From the NCBI GenBank assembly GCA_009746045.1, contig RPFO01000667.1:3071773-3091772 (forward strand): DNA of 20,000 bases, read 5' to 3'. The position numbers and the translations under genes were made by a program. Below, piece after piece: positions 6,935 to 17,112 of the stretch (position 1 is its first letter; each line of letters opens with the position of its first letter). The notes below the pieces were generated by a model. It was not told the origin of the DNA. It searched no databases and saw nothing but the letters and a program-made list of their open reading frames with translations. The stretch comes from Mesostigma viride (Eukaryota; Streptophyta; Mesostigmatophyceae; Mesostigmatales; Mesostigmataceae).

Positions 6935-6949
6935 CCCTTTCTTTCTTTT
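6935..6949 (-). repeat. Second, upstream copy of the polypurine tract module
   Basis: A similar purine run plus CTGG and the first nine LTR bases (AGTTAATAT) is repeated 49 bp upstream of the functional position. It looks like a duplication of the tract/LTR junction. Confidence 0.55.
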
Positions 6950-7065
6950 AGAGCTGTTAGGCTTGGCAACACATATATAGAAACAACATGCATAGCACTT
7001 GACATCCCTCCCAGCTCTCTGTAGTCTCTGCTCGGGATTAATCAAGCACCAGATCACAACACATC

Positions 7066-7263
7066 TCAGCCATGACGAATTACAATGAATTCCCTATCCA
7101 CTGGAAGTAGAAAGCCAAGTGTTTGGAGTAGCAGCTTGTGGCTAACCAGAATAATGACCAAAATGGAATCACCACCATAATGGCTCCTGATTGGAACCCC
7201 ACAAGTTACCCACAAGACCTTATCAGGTAGACATTGATAGTTATCAGAACTGGCGCCCACCAT
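7066..7263 (-). CDS. Small ORF in the 3' region of copy 2, doubtful
   Basis: This 65-aa frame (MVGASSDNYQ...) has a hydrophobic middle (ILVIILVSHKLLL). It is open in both copies with one Leu/Phe difference. It lies downstream of pol, where some elements carry an extra gene, but the copies are so similar that an open frame is weak evidence. I do not recognise it. Confidence 0.15.
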   Translation of the reverse strand: MVGASSDNYQCLPDKVLWVTCGVPIRSHYGGDSILVIILVSHKLLLQTLGFLLPVDREFIVIRHG

Positions 7264-7657
7264 GGACTGAGAAATAGCACATCACAAAATATATTAAGCA
7301 CATGACAAACTACCTTCCTCTGTCTGGGACAAAACTAGGGGGACCTGTCGCCACCTCACCAGCAAGGTTGATGGGTCAGCCAATCCGGGAAAATCCGCCT
7401 AAGCAGCCCCAGGGAATCGAACCCTGCCCTATAAAATCCCTTTGGTTGAGACAAACCTCAAACTGAGGACAAACCCCCAACCAACATCATGCTCCATGAC
7501 TGAGCATTACATAGAATACAGTATTATACACATATGTACACAGAGCATTACTGCCCTCAGAGCAACACAGCTCTCAGCATAACAGAGCCCAGCTCTATGT
7601 TAGCTCTTCTCACCCAATCAGTCATCAAGCTCAAAGCTCCAACTGGAATTGCTCAAC

Positions 7658-10540
7658 TCACACAGAGGAGCTCATCAGCTTGTAAAGAAGCTTATATTGC
7701 TCAGCAGACTTGTGAGGCAACTTGGTCAAGGCATCAGCAGGATTCTCAGAACCTGGAAGATGTTGAATATCCACCAGACCTGCCAACTCCTTCAACAGGA
7801 GATAATCCAGATCTCTGCTTCTGGCCAACTGCTTGTGCACAAACTGGACCATACCCATGTTATCTGAAAGGATCAAGGTTTCCAGCTGAAGAGTATGAGG
7901 AGTCACTGAAGCCATAGCTAGCAACAGCTCCTTGATGTACAAACTAGACTGAATCCCTTCACAAATGGCTCTGCACTCAGAGACATCTGAACTCACAGCA
8001 ACCCTTCTTTGAAGACGACTGTACCAGGCCACAAGACTAGGCCTATATGTTGCTGAAGCACAAACAAGCCAGCTGACCTGCCTCTGACCTTAGAAACTTG
8101 CCTGCTATCCATGGAGCTATCAACATAGATATCCAAGGAAAATGGCAAAGACAAATCTATCCCAGCTAAAGTAATACCAGGAGACTTGTTAACATGTGCA
8201 ATAATCTGGGAAGGCTCCTCCAGAATTAGCACATCATCAGGGGATCTGCTATGGACCATCATGTCAGGCCCACAAATGCTGCCATACCAGGCCAACTTGC
8301 CTTTCAGCTCAGGTGCAATGGATGACGTCATGACCTCTGGAACAGATTGAAGAATGGTACTCTTGTAGTCATTGCCCGCCTGCAGCTTAATCAGCCACTG
8401 ACTCCCCTCCTGAACCAATGTAGCCTGCATTCCACAGAACGTGACAGCCTCTCCAGGCTTCTGCCACAATTCTTTTCCCAAAGGAAATGCATCATTAATG
8501 ATGGGCACAAACTGACTCAACCACTTAGTGGGAGCAATCAAGTGCAAGTCATCACCATGCAGGCTAGCATACACAGGTAAATCATGCCACCTACCCAGCA
8601 ATAAACATGGGTCCACAGATGACACCTTCAACCCACAGTGTTTAGTCAAGAAGTCTTCCAAGGTGAGCCTCCAAATGATGGGACTGGACCTGAGACCTTC
8701 TAGACCCTTCAGAATCAGCAGGTAGCTAGACTGGAGCTCTGCCTGCCAGGCTACAGGAACTGGCACATGAAATGGAGTTTCACAATGCCACACCTGCTGA
8801 GCCACACTGGGATCACCCTTCAGAAATGCTCTCTTGAAATCTAGCAGAACTGAAGACACATCAGCACCCTGGTTCAGCATACCGACATACAGGCACAATA
8901 AAATACGCCATGTATCATGTAGCATCCCAGGTGTATACAACTCCTCGCCCAGAAGATCCCCAGTACCACGGTATTCATTAAGAACTGGACGCACATGGGG
9001 AACAGACACCCCCTCCACCTCCTTCCGCTTGATGACGAATCTGAGCTTCAACCGTGTACTGTATGGAGGAACTTCATTCACAGGCTGACAGCAGTCAAAC
9101 TGCAACCACTCCTCTAGGGCCTTGGCAAATGCTAGCCTCCAGGCCTCAAACATCAGAGGAGAACTCATTTCCTGGACAAGCTGATCATAGCTAAGAGGAG
9201 AATGAGCAGCCAGTGATCTCTTAGTAATACCAATACTGCTAGGATGAAGAGCAGCTGGCATCACAAGACTGGAAGCCACAGGAATCTGATCCTCAGGCCA
9301 CTGCACATTCCTGATCGCTTTCACAGAGAAAAAATTAAGATTCAGGGCCCTGAAGTTAGTCAGTGGAATGCTACCCCAACCCTTACGAATAAGGCTATGA
9401 GATACAACCACAACTCCAGGGGTGCAAAGAAAATTCTGACCCAAAATGATAGGGCCATCGTAATCTTCTAGCACTAGGAAGGAAACATCTACACCCATAA
9501 ATGGTAAGATGATTTCTCCTACCACTTTCATATGAACCCTGCCACTAAAGTCAGACACCCAGGAACAGCTAGACTCGCCAATCTGCCGCTGCCCTGTATG
9601 CTGAGACCCCATGATTGAGACCTCTGCATTGGTATCTACTTCTAGTGCAGTGCACTCGGACTCCCCCAACTGGCTGAGCTTGGACACCCGAGGCTTTTGC
9701 TTGGCTTTTTGCATAGCCAGCACCACATCTTTCAGGCCCACACCTCTATGCTTAGTGAGGCTAGAGGGGACCACATCTGCCTGCTCTAAATCTGGAAAGT
9801 TAACCGGTCCAGGGGTCTGGCCAGGACTTACCCGGGGATTACTTCCAGCCGGAACGTGATGATCAGGGATGACGTCATGACCAACTGGCAAGGTTGTCAC
9901 ATCAGGAGTTACTGCCTCTGCTTCAGCACCCCTTAGACGTACATATGACCACGACAGACGGTGCACATTCTGGGGAGGATCCTCCATCTTCACCCAGCAC
10001 TTGTGCGCCCAGCTAGTTCCACCCTGGTCACTACTCCAGGGTGCCAGCTACCACGCTTGCCTGCAAGCTTGGGCTCTTTCCACACAATTACCCTCTGGCC
10101 AACAACAGGTTTCAGAACACTCCAGCCCTTGTCTTTCTGCCTCAACTTGGCAAACTTGAACATAAGGCTATCTTTCCAGGCTTGCTCAACCTCAGTAGGG
10201 AGCTCCCGAAGATGCAATGATAATGGAGTCACAGGGACCTCTCCAACATACATGGGTGCCCTGACATTCAATCTGTCCTCAACTGACCTTAACCAGGCCG
10301 TCTTGATAATAGCTGGAACCAATCTTGGAATCTTCTTCTCCGTCAGCAGAATAGTCTTGAGCTCTCTGATTGTCCTCTCCACCACGCCTTGACTGCCATG
10401 GGACTCCCTGTGTACAACAAATAACTCAGGGAGGTCTTCATGCCCCATGCAGCACTCAAATTCTAAATCACACTGCAGCTGGATCACTGGTTTCATTCTG
10501 GATCTGATAGCCTGGAGCCCAGCCACCAAACATGGCTTAG
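7658..10540 (-). pseudogene. pol: Pol of copy 2, part downstream of the inserted DNA element (integrase core to RNase H)
   Basis: This continues pol after the insertion, from the integrase segment following DKSK to the RNase H end (SSSV stop at 7658). It corresponds to copy 1 pol residues from about 100 to 1059. Two 2-base insertions break the frame. One is near 10004-10007, inside the integrase C-terminal domain, after which the reading stops about five codons on. The other is near 8044-8047, inside RNase H before its second catalytic residue. Between them a 666-aa frame carries protease (DTNA) and the whole reverse transcriptase (LLDFKRAFLKG, HGDD) with almost no change from copy 1. The protease stretch (about 9240-9660) is strongly diverged from copy 1. 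Confidence 0.85.
10536..10540. repeat. Target-site duplication CTTAG, left copy
   Basis: CTTAG flanks the inserted DNA element here and again at 16393-16397. The homologous uninterrupted sequence in copy 1 pol (near 3099-3103, complementary strand) has it once. Confidence 0.85.
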
Positions 10541-10570
10541 AGGGGATTCATAGGTGTTTGCTCAATTTCA
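10541..10570 (+). repeat. Left terminal inverted repeat of the DNA element
   Basis: 30 bp starting AGGGGATTCATAGG. It differs from the right end at one base (position 13, G against A). Confidence 0.85.
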
Positions 10571-10621
10571 CAAGTCTTCAAATGAGTAAAAATAAAATCT
10601 TTCAGATCTGAGGGTACCTAA
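10571..10621. other. Short unique strip between left TIR and satellite array
   Basis: About 50 bases, A-rich (AAATGAGTAAAAATAAAATC). No feature is seen. It is only loosely like the corresponding right-hand strip. Confidence 0.4.
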
Positions 10622-12718
10622 AGCTGGACTGTTGCAGGCAGCATGTAGACCATGAAAATAGACCACCCACAAAAATTGGGCTCATTCTGAGCTCAAATGG
10701 TGACATGTGACAGCATACATGTGCAGTTTTTCGTCATTTTCCCCCTTTTCTTACATGAAACAAATATGAATAGTGGACAAATGAACTCATTTCAGGCTGG
10801 ACTGTTGCAGGCAGCATGTAGACCATGAAAATAGACCACCCACAAAAATTGGGCTCATTCTGAGCTCAAATGGTGACATGTGACAGCATACATGTGCAGC
10901 TTTTCGTCATTTTCCCCCTTTTCTTACATGCAACAAATATGAATAGTGGACAAATGAACTCATATCAGGCTGGATTCTTGCAGGCAGCATGTAGACCATG
11001 AAAATAGACCACCCACAAAAATTGGGCTCATTCTGAGCTCAAATGGTGACATGTGACAGCATACATGTGCAGTTTTTCGTCATTTTCCCCCTTTTCTTAC
11101 ATGCAACAAATATGAACAGTGAACAAACGAACTCATTTCAGGCTGGATTCTTGCAGGCAGCATTTATACCATGAAAATAGACCACCCACGAAAATTGGGC
11201 TCATTCTGAGCTCAAATGGTGACATGTGACAGCATACATGTGCAGTTTTTCGTCATTTTCCCCCTTTTCTTACATGAAACAAATATGAATAGTGAACAAA
11301 TGAACTCATATCAGGCTGGATTCTTGCAGGCAGCATTTATACCATGAAAATAGACCACCCACGAAAATTGGGCTCATTCTGAGCTCAAATGGTGACATGT
11401 GACAGCATACATGTGCAGTTTTTCGTCATTTTCCCCCTTTTCTTACATGAAACAAATATGAACAGTGAACAAATGAACTCATATCAGGCTGGGTTCTTGC
11501 AGGCAGCATCTAGACCATGAAAATAGACCACCCACAAAAATTGGGCTCATTCTGAGCTCAAATGGTGACATTTGACCGCATACATGTGCAGTTTTTCGTC
11601 ATTTTCCCCCTTTTCTTACATGAAACAAATATGAATAGTGAACAAATGAACTCATATCAGGCTGGATTCTTGCAGGCAGCATTTATACCATGAAAATAGA
11701 CCACCCACGAAAATTGGGCTCATTCTGAGCTCAAATGGTGACATGTGACAGCATACATGTGCAGTTTTTCGTCATTTTCCCCCTTTTCTTACATGAAACA
11801 AATATGAACAGTGAACAAATGAACTCATATCAGGCTGGGTTCTTGCAGGCAGCATCTAGACCATGAAAATAGACCACCCACAAAAATTGGGCTCATTCTG
11901 AGCTCAAATGGTGACATTTGACCGCATACATGTGCAGTTTTTCGTCATTTTCCCCCTTTTCTTACATGAAACAAATATGAATAGTGAACAAATGAACTCA
12001 TATCAGGCTGGATTCTTGCAGGCAGCATTTATACCATGAAAATAGACCACCCACAAAAATTGGGCTCATTCTGAGCTCAAATGGTGACATGTGACAGCAT
12101 ACATGTGCAGTTTTTCGTCATTTTCCCCCTTTTCTTACATGAAACAAATATGAACAGTGGACAAATGAACTCGTATCAGGCTGGGTTCTTGCAGGCAGCA
12201 TCTAGACCATGAAAATAGACCACCCACAAAAATTGGGCTCATTCTGAGCTCAAATGGTGACATGTGACAGCATACATGTGCAGTTTTTCGTCATTTTCCC
12301 CCTTTTCTTACATGAAACAAATATGAACATTGGACAAATGAACTCGTATCAGGCTGGGTTCTTGCAGGCAGCATCTAGACCATGAAAATAGACCACCCAC
12401 AAAAATTGGGCTCATTCTGAGCTCAAATGGTGACATGTGACCGCATACATGTGCAGTTTTTCGTCATTTTCCCCCTTTTCTTACATGAAACAAATATGAA
12501 TAGTGAACAAATGAACTCATATCAGGCTGGATTCTTGCAGGCAGCATCTAGACCATGAAAATAGACCACCCACAAAAATTGGGCTCATTCTGAGCTCAAA
12601 TGGTGACATTTGACCGCATACATGTGCAGTTTTTCGTCATTTTCCCCCTTTTCTTACATGAAACAAATATGAACAGTGAACAAATGAACTCATTTCAGGC
12701 TGGATTCTTGCAGGCAGC
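10622..12718 (+). repeat. 173-bp satellite array, left arm, about 12 units
   Basis: Unit starts (GCAGGCAGC) fall at 10634, 10807, 10980, 11153, 11326, 11499, 11672, 11845, 12018, 12191, 12364, 12537 and 12710, always exactly 173 bases apart. Units differ by a few bases. Recurrent variants are CATTTATACC against CATCTAGACC or CATGTAGACC, CACGAAAA against CACAAAAA, and ATGTGACAGC against ATTTGACCGC. Between 11326 and 12017 two variant types alternate, giving a local 346-bp dimer. There is no useful open frame. Confidence 0.92.
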
Positions 12719-12823
12719 TCGGTTCTAAAACTGGTTACGATTTGTAGTTACGAGTAAAACTGGTAACTAGAAATAGGTACCAGTACCATCCAAATTAATT
12801 AAGCATGGATACCATTTGTAATA
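12719..12823 (+). repeat. Inner inverted repeat, left copy
   Basis: It reads CGGTTCTAAAACTGG onward and matches 15496-15600 in reverse complement without a difference that I can see. Homology stops abruptly at 12823/15496. Confidence 0.88.
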
Positions 12824-13030
12824 GTCTGAACCTTCACGACCGCCCATGGCAGCTCTCGCGAGCGATTATTCTAGCTCCGCAAAATTATTGCAATCAGCCA
12901 ATTTGATCGAATTCACCATCGTCTCGCTCGGGGTTGGCACGCCTCTCCCAATGATGCCTCTCCTGCCTCTTTTGTGGCTCGATCTTCCACCGACTCAGCG
13001 CGGCGTATGAAAGTTCCATTCATGCAGAAT
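12824..13030. other. Unique CpG-containing core sequence before the minisatellite
   Basis: About 200 bases with TCTCGCGAGCG and an AGCCAAT (CCAAT-like) motif near 12896-12902. It could be promoter-like; no coding sequence is recognised. Confidence 0.3.
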
Positions 13031-13800
13031 TCATTCACCGACCCCCAACACTGACCGTACAGCCAGAACATACGAAAAGGTCTTGCATTCTCAATGAAAA
13101 TGGGCTGTAACGGCATTCCATTGAGAATTCCATTCAGAACTCATTCACCGACCCCCAACACTGACCGTACAGCCTGAATTGGGCTGAACATGCGAAAAGG
13201 ACTTGCATTCTCAATGAAAATGGGCTGTTGCGGCATTCCATTGAGAATTCCATTGAGAACTCATTCACCGACCCCCAACACTGACCGTACAGCCTGAACT
13301 GGGCTGAACATGCGAAAAGGACTTGCATTCTCAATGAAAATGGGCTGTTGCGGCATTCCATTGAGAATTCCATTGAGAACTCATTCAACGACCCCCAACA
13401 CTGACCGTACAGCCTGAACTGGGCTGAACATGCGAAAAGGACTTGCATTCTCAATGAAAATGGGCTGTTGCGGCATTCCATTGAGAATTCCATTGAGAAC
13501 CCATTCACCGACCCCCAACACTGACCGTACAGCCTGAACTGGGCTGAACATGCAAAAAGGTCTTGCATTCTCAATGAAAATTGGCTGTTGCGGCATTCCA
13601 TTGAGAATTCCATTGAGAACCCATTCACCGACCCCCAACACTGACCGTACAGCCTGAACTGGGCTGAACATGCGAAAAGGACTTGCATTCTCAATGAAAA
13701 TGGGCTGTTGCGGCATTCCATTGAGAATTCCATTGAGAACCCATGCACCGACCCCCAACACTGACCGTACAACCTGAACTGGGCTGAACATGCGAGAAAC
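13031..13800. repeat. 120-bp minisatellite, about 6.5 units
   Basis: Units start with (T/C)CATTCACCG at 13031, 13141, 13261, 13381, 13501, 13621 and 13741. The first is 110 bp because of a 10-base gap; the others are exactly 120. Because 120 is a multiple of three, two minus-strand frames stay open across the array and produce 189-aa and 226-aa repetitive frames. They have no independent support as genes. Confidence 0.9.
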
Positions 13801-14032
13801 GAAGGACCATCCAAAAGTGAAAAAATTCTGATTCAAACAGTCCGCGGTGTTGTCCGAGCCTCGCATGCAAATGGCATTTGAATGAACAAAGCACAGTGAC
13901 CGTCGTCTTTGCGCGCGCGCGGCTGCAGGTGCGTACAGCCTGCCAAGCACTACCGGTAATTACTTTGTGCGCGCACGAACAAAACCAACGTCGCCGGCGA
14001 TTGTTTACCAAAACGTGCCTGCATAATATGAT
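13801..14032. other. CpG-rich stretch upstream of the core ORF
   Basis: It contains the octamer ATGCAAAT (13865-13872) inside a near-palindrome (CAAATGGCATTTG) and an alternating GCGCGCGCGCGG run near 13911. Such CpG density stands out against the satellite arms and could mark a promoter for the ORF starting at 14033. No TATA box is evident. Confidence 0.3.
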
Positions 14033-14677
14033 ATGGCAATGAGTGAAACTGAGAACCAGAGGGCAAAACGCCTGTGTTATGCAAATACTTTAGGTGTTTG
14101 CGTGTTAGATCATGAAGATGGGGCAGATAACCAATGTCAGGGGAGATTGACGTGCAGGTGCTTTGTGTACGTCGAAAATATTGTTCATGAACGGATTTTG
14201 GCAACGGTGAAGAAATTCTGGAAGCTACGTAGATGGCATGATAGGTCAGTATGCTGTTCGGTTTTACAATTTCTTTTTCCGCCCAGTAGCTGCGGATATC
14301 GCGAGTATGGGTTATGGTACGCTTCTGGGCTAATGGGCGACCCGGGCAACAGAGGGACCTGGGCAGTTAGATGGGTCAAAGAGTCTCCATTTTTTCGTCG
14401 TGATATCGCAGTCACGCCTGGCGAAAACCACGGCGAGCGCGAGCCATATTTTACTTTTGCCGCAAGGCTGGGTGCTTCCCGGGCGTCACCGTCCTTTAAT
14501 ATATATTTCTTGAGCTGTTCCGCGCAGCTGGCGGCCTGGGCGCACGTCAAGAACAAGGTTCCGGATGTCATCCGCAACCGCGTCGTTCTAAATAAGCGTG
14601 TCAAGAGTATCGTAGCTTATAACTCCCGCAGACTTTATGATTCCGGTTCTTTTCGATGCCCAACGTCGTGGTTGTGA
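14033..14677 (+). CDS. Unrecognised ORF in the core of the DNA element
   Basis: This 214-aa frame has Met codons at residues 1 and 3. The first ~70 residues look protein-like, Cys-rich (CQGRLTCRCF) and then basic (VKKFWKLRRWHDR). A good 5' splice-site-like AG|GTCAGT lies at 14243-14250, right after that basic stretch, so the real product could be a first exon ending there. The later part is less convincing, with an antisense frame open over 14185-14604. I recognise no transposase, DNA-binding or host family. It could be a captured host exon or chance. Confidence 0.25.
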   Translation: MAMSETENQRAKRLCYANTLGVCVLDHEDGADNQCQGRLTCRCFVYVENIVHERILATVKKFWKLRRWHDRSVCCSVLQFLFPPSSCGYREYGLWYASGLMGDPGNRGTWAVRWVKESPFFRRDIAVTPGENHGEREPYFTFAARLGASRASPSFNIYFLSCSAQLAAWAHVKNKVPDVIRNRVVLNKRVKSIVAYNSRRLYDSGSFRCPTSWL

Positions 14678-15495
14678 TTACGCCTATGTCCGGGGAACTT
14701 AAAGGAAGTTTGCTGGGTAATGCTTTCTTTTCCCGTGTTGTCACTGAAAAGGTAAACGGCCTTGTGTCGTCAAAACAGCAGCAAGCAGAAGTCACTGTGC
14801 TTAGAATTGCAATGTGGTAGTTTGATTTAACACATATACTGCCTTGTTGCTGAAAACTTTTTCAAGGCCTGCTGGGATGTTGCCCATATGTTTCCAACGC
14901 TTTAACTCATGTCCAAGTGAGCTAGACTGGCTTGGAAACTTGAGCTTGTCATGCTTACATTGTGCTTGTATTGCTATTTGTGCCTCTTTGCAGTATCTGC
15001 TTTATATATAATTGAAGGCTTCAGCATCATTGTCGAGCACCGTGGTGGCAGCCAAGCCTCCAATAACGATCATGGACCTAACCTTGCCAAGTATTTGCTT
15101 CTTATTATTTCATTCTTTGGACTGAGCTAGCTTTGAGCTAGCTTTACACCTGCTATTTGGCCTGCACCATGGTCCCTGGCTGCCAGTTACATTTTGTGCC
15201 CCCCCCGGCAGGCTGCAGGGTCTAGGATAGCGAGGGTGTAACGTAGACATGTTGTGGGCACCCTGGGTGCATTTTCAGGACCAGCCTTTACTTTACCTGG
15301 CCCTGCCTTCTTTCTGGGCATATTGTTGACTTGAGTGCTTGTTGGTCACTCGCGTAGCGACCCCCCTGCATTCATAAATCGTAAACCATTATACAATGAG
15401 CATATTTCATGGATGTTAAGCATTGCTACTCTTGAACACATCATACATGAACATGTTTCCATGCCGTACCCATGGATATGTTAAAATGTGTGAGT
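14678..15495. other. Core of the DNA element, right part; no gene seen
   Basis: Mostly unique sequence. It includes a short tandem of TGAGCTAGCTT near 15123-15145, a C run near 15200 and CA/CT-rich stretches. No long reading frame or RNA gene is recognised on either strand. Confidence 0.5.
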
Positions 15496-15600
15496 TATTA
15501 CAAATGGTATCCATGCTTAATTAATTTGGATGGTACTGGTACCTATTTCTAGTTACCAGTTTTACTCGTAACTACAAATCGTAACCAGTTTTAGAACCGA
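15496..15600 (-). repeat. Inner inverted repeat, right copy
   Basis: Exact reverse complement of 12719-12823. It is followed at 15601 by the satellite in opposite orientation. Confidence 0.88.
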
Positions 15601-16290
15601 GCTGCCTGCAAGAATCCAGCCTGAAATGAGTTCATTTGTTCACTGTTCATATTTGTTTCATGTAAGAAAAGGGGGAAAATGACGAAAAACTGCACATGTA
15701 TGCGGTCACATGTCACCATTTGAGCTCAGAATGAGCCCAATTTTTGTGGGTGGTCTATTTTCATGGTCTAGATGCTGCCTGCAAGAATCCAGCCTGATAT
15801 GAGTTCATTTGTTCACTATTCATATTTGTTTCATGTAAGAAAAGGGGGAAAATGACGAAAAACTGCACATGTATGCGGTCACATGTCACCATTTGAGCTC
15901 AGAATGAGCCCAATTTTTGTGGGTGGTCTATTTTCATGGTCTAGATGCTGCCTGCAAGAACCCAGCCTGATATGAGTTCATTTGTTCACTGTTCATATTT
16001 GTTTCATGTAAGAAAAGGGGGAAAATGACGAAAAACTGCACATGTATGCTGTCACATGTCACCATTTGAGCTCAGAATGAGCCCAATTTTTGTGGGTGGT
16101 CTATTTTCATGGTATAAATGCTGCCTGCAAGAATCCAGCCTGATATGAGTTCATTTGTTCACTATTCATATTTGTTTCATGTAAGAAAAGGGGGAAAATG
16201 ACGAAAAACTGCACATGTATGCTGTCACATGTCACCATTTGAGCTCAGAATGAGCCCAATTTTTGTGGGTGGTCTATTTTCATGGTCTGA
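15601..16290 (-). repeat. 173-bp satellite array, right arm, about 4 units, inverted
   Basis: The same satellite as the left arm, in reverse complement. The phase mark (GCTGCCTGC) ends at 15609, 15782, 15955 and 16128, exactly 173 apart. The variants seen (TCTAGACC, TTATACC, ATGTGACCGC) are shared with the left arm. The array is about 1.4 kb shorter than the left one. Confidence 0.92.
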
Positions 16291-16362
16291 AGGCTGGATG
16301 ACCCCTGCTTTATTGACAAATATAAGGATTTAATCACATGTGGAAAAATTGAGTAAAATTTA
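16291..16362. other. Short unique strip between right satellite array and right TIR
   Basis: About 70 AT-rich bases, including GGCTGGATGACCCC and AAATATAAGGATTTAATC. No feature is seen. Confidence 0.4.
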
Positions 16363-16392
16363 TGAAATTGAGCAAACACTTATGAATCCCCT
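16363..16392 (-). repeat. Right terminal inverted repeat of the DNA element
   Basis: 30 bp ending TATGAATCCCCT. It pairs with 10541-10570, 29 of 30. Confidence 0.85.
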
Positions 16393-16397
16393 CTTAG
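16393..16397. repeat. Target-site duplication CTTAG, right copy
   Basis: Partner of 10536-10540. Confidence 0.85.
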
Positions 16398-17112
16398 ATT
16401 TGTCTTGCAACAGCTCCAGCACCTTGTACTTGGTGTATCTGTCAACACCCACCAACAAAATCAGTTTCCTGATTTCTTGGATATCACATTGTACATATCC
16501 AGGCTGCAACACAGGTTGTCTGACATGAGACTTCTTAGGCTTGGGAGCAACCAGCCTACAGGAACAAGCCTCAGCAACCTGCTTTACTGCATTAAACAAA
16601 GATGTCCCTCCCAGCCTCCTTGCAAACTGGAGTGCCTGGGCAGCATGACCAAACATATGATGCAATCTCAATGCAATGTTTGACACAAGAGACATTTTAT
16701 TAAATACAGGTGAGGTGCTTGGAACAGCACTCTCTCTTACAACCAAGCTCCCCATTGCATCATTCAGGCCATCAGCCTCATCCTCCTCCTCTAAAGGAGC
16801 TTCCTGCCCTAAGGCAGGACTTCCACGCTCCAACATTGAAGGAGTACGCAAACTACCTCCAAGAGCCATGTGGGAACGTTGTTGCCTTGTGGTAACTGCT
16901 TTCACCATGGTGACGTGGGAAGACCCAGTCACTACCCCATTGTGTTCTTCCTCCATGGATGCACCCTCAACCTGTGCAGGGGGACTCTCAACCTTAAGCG
17001 GGAGACTCTCAACCTGTGCAGGGAGCAAATCAACTTCATCCAGAGTAATGGGGGGGTCACTCTTAGCCCCCTCCCTGGCGGACCCTAGCAAGCCCAGGGA
17101 AGGCTGAGCCTG
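16393..17112 (-). pseudogene. pol: Linker and integrase N-terminus of copy 2, cut by the DNA element
   Basis: This open frame continues the gag frame after the UGA at 17113-17115. It runs through the acidic linker directly into the integrase zinc-binding-like segment (LHHMFGH, ACSC) and the first catalytic Asp region (QCDIQEI). It then enters the DNA element after DKSK and stops about ten codons inside it. It shows that linker and integrase are one frame in this family, unlike copy 1, where a base is missing. The rest of pol resumes at 10540. Confidence 0.8.

Larger units (their letters stand above)
6882..7657 (-). other. 3' non-coding region of copy 2
   Basis: Read on the minus strand this region runs from the pol stop to the 3' LTR. 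It contains the T-arm-like hairpin at 7410-7426 (the same 17 bases as in copy 1) and the uninterrupted junction at 7382/7383 that serves as the empty-site reference. About 400 bases (about 6970-7382) match 19584-20000 in inverted orientation, with one 4-base difference. The duplicated polypurine module completes the region. No conserved domain is seen; a 65-aa frame is listed separately. Confidence 0.65.
10541..16392. mobile_element. Non-autonomous DNA transposon with satellite-built inverted arms, inserted in copy 2 pol
   Basis: The 5,852-bp element has 30-bp terminal inverted repeats (29 of 30 match) that start AGGGGATTCATA, and a CTTAG 5-bp duplication. Copy 1 pol gives the exact empty site. 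From outside in on each arm are the TIR, a short unique strip, an array of a 173-bp satellite (about 12 units left, about 4 right, opposite orientation), and a perfect 105-bp inverted repeat. The 2.67-kb core (12824-15495) is unique except for a 120-bp minisatellite. No transposase motif is recognised. Long inverted arms built of tandem repeats recall the foldback (FB) class of Drosophila, but the TIR and duplication length do not let me assign a superfamily. Confidence 0.85.

Noticed and set aside
6955-7382. Solo LTR (TGTTAGG...CAGCCA) with a TATA-like sequence and a TGGCGCCCACC primer-site look-alike
   Set aside because: The segment is part of the 3' non-coding region of the same family (also at 19584-20000). 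It has no flanking duplication, and the primer-like motif lies inside the supposed LTR.
7534-7917. 127-aa frame on the + strand (and its twin at 5720-6103 on the minus strand)
   Set aside because: Antisense shadow of the RNase H end and 3' region of pol in both copies.
10622-12718. CRISPR-like regular repeats
   Set aside because: The whole 173-bp unit is repeated without distinct spacers; this is satellite DNA in a eukaryotic element.
13134-13950. Two repetitive minus-strand proteins of 226 and 189 aa
   Set aside because: They overlap each other in different frames and exist only because the minisatellite unit is 120 bp without stops.
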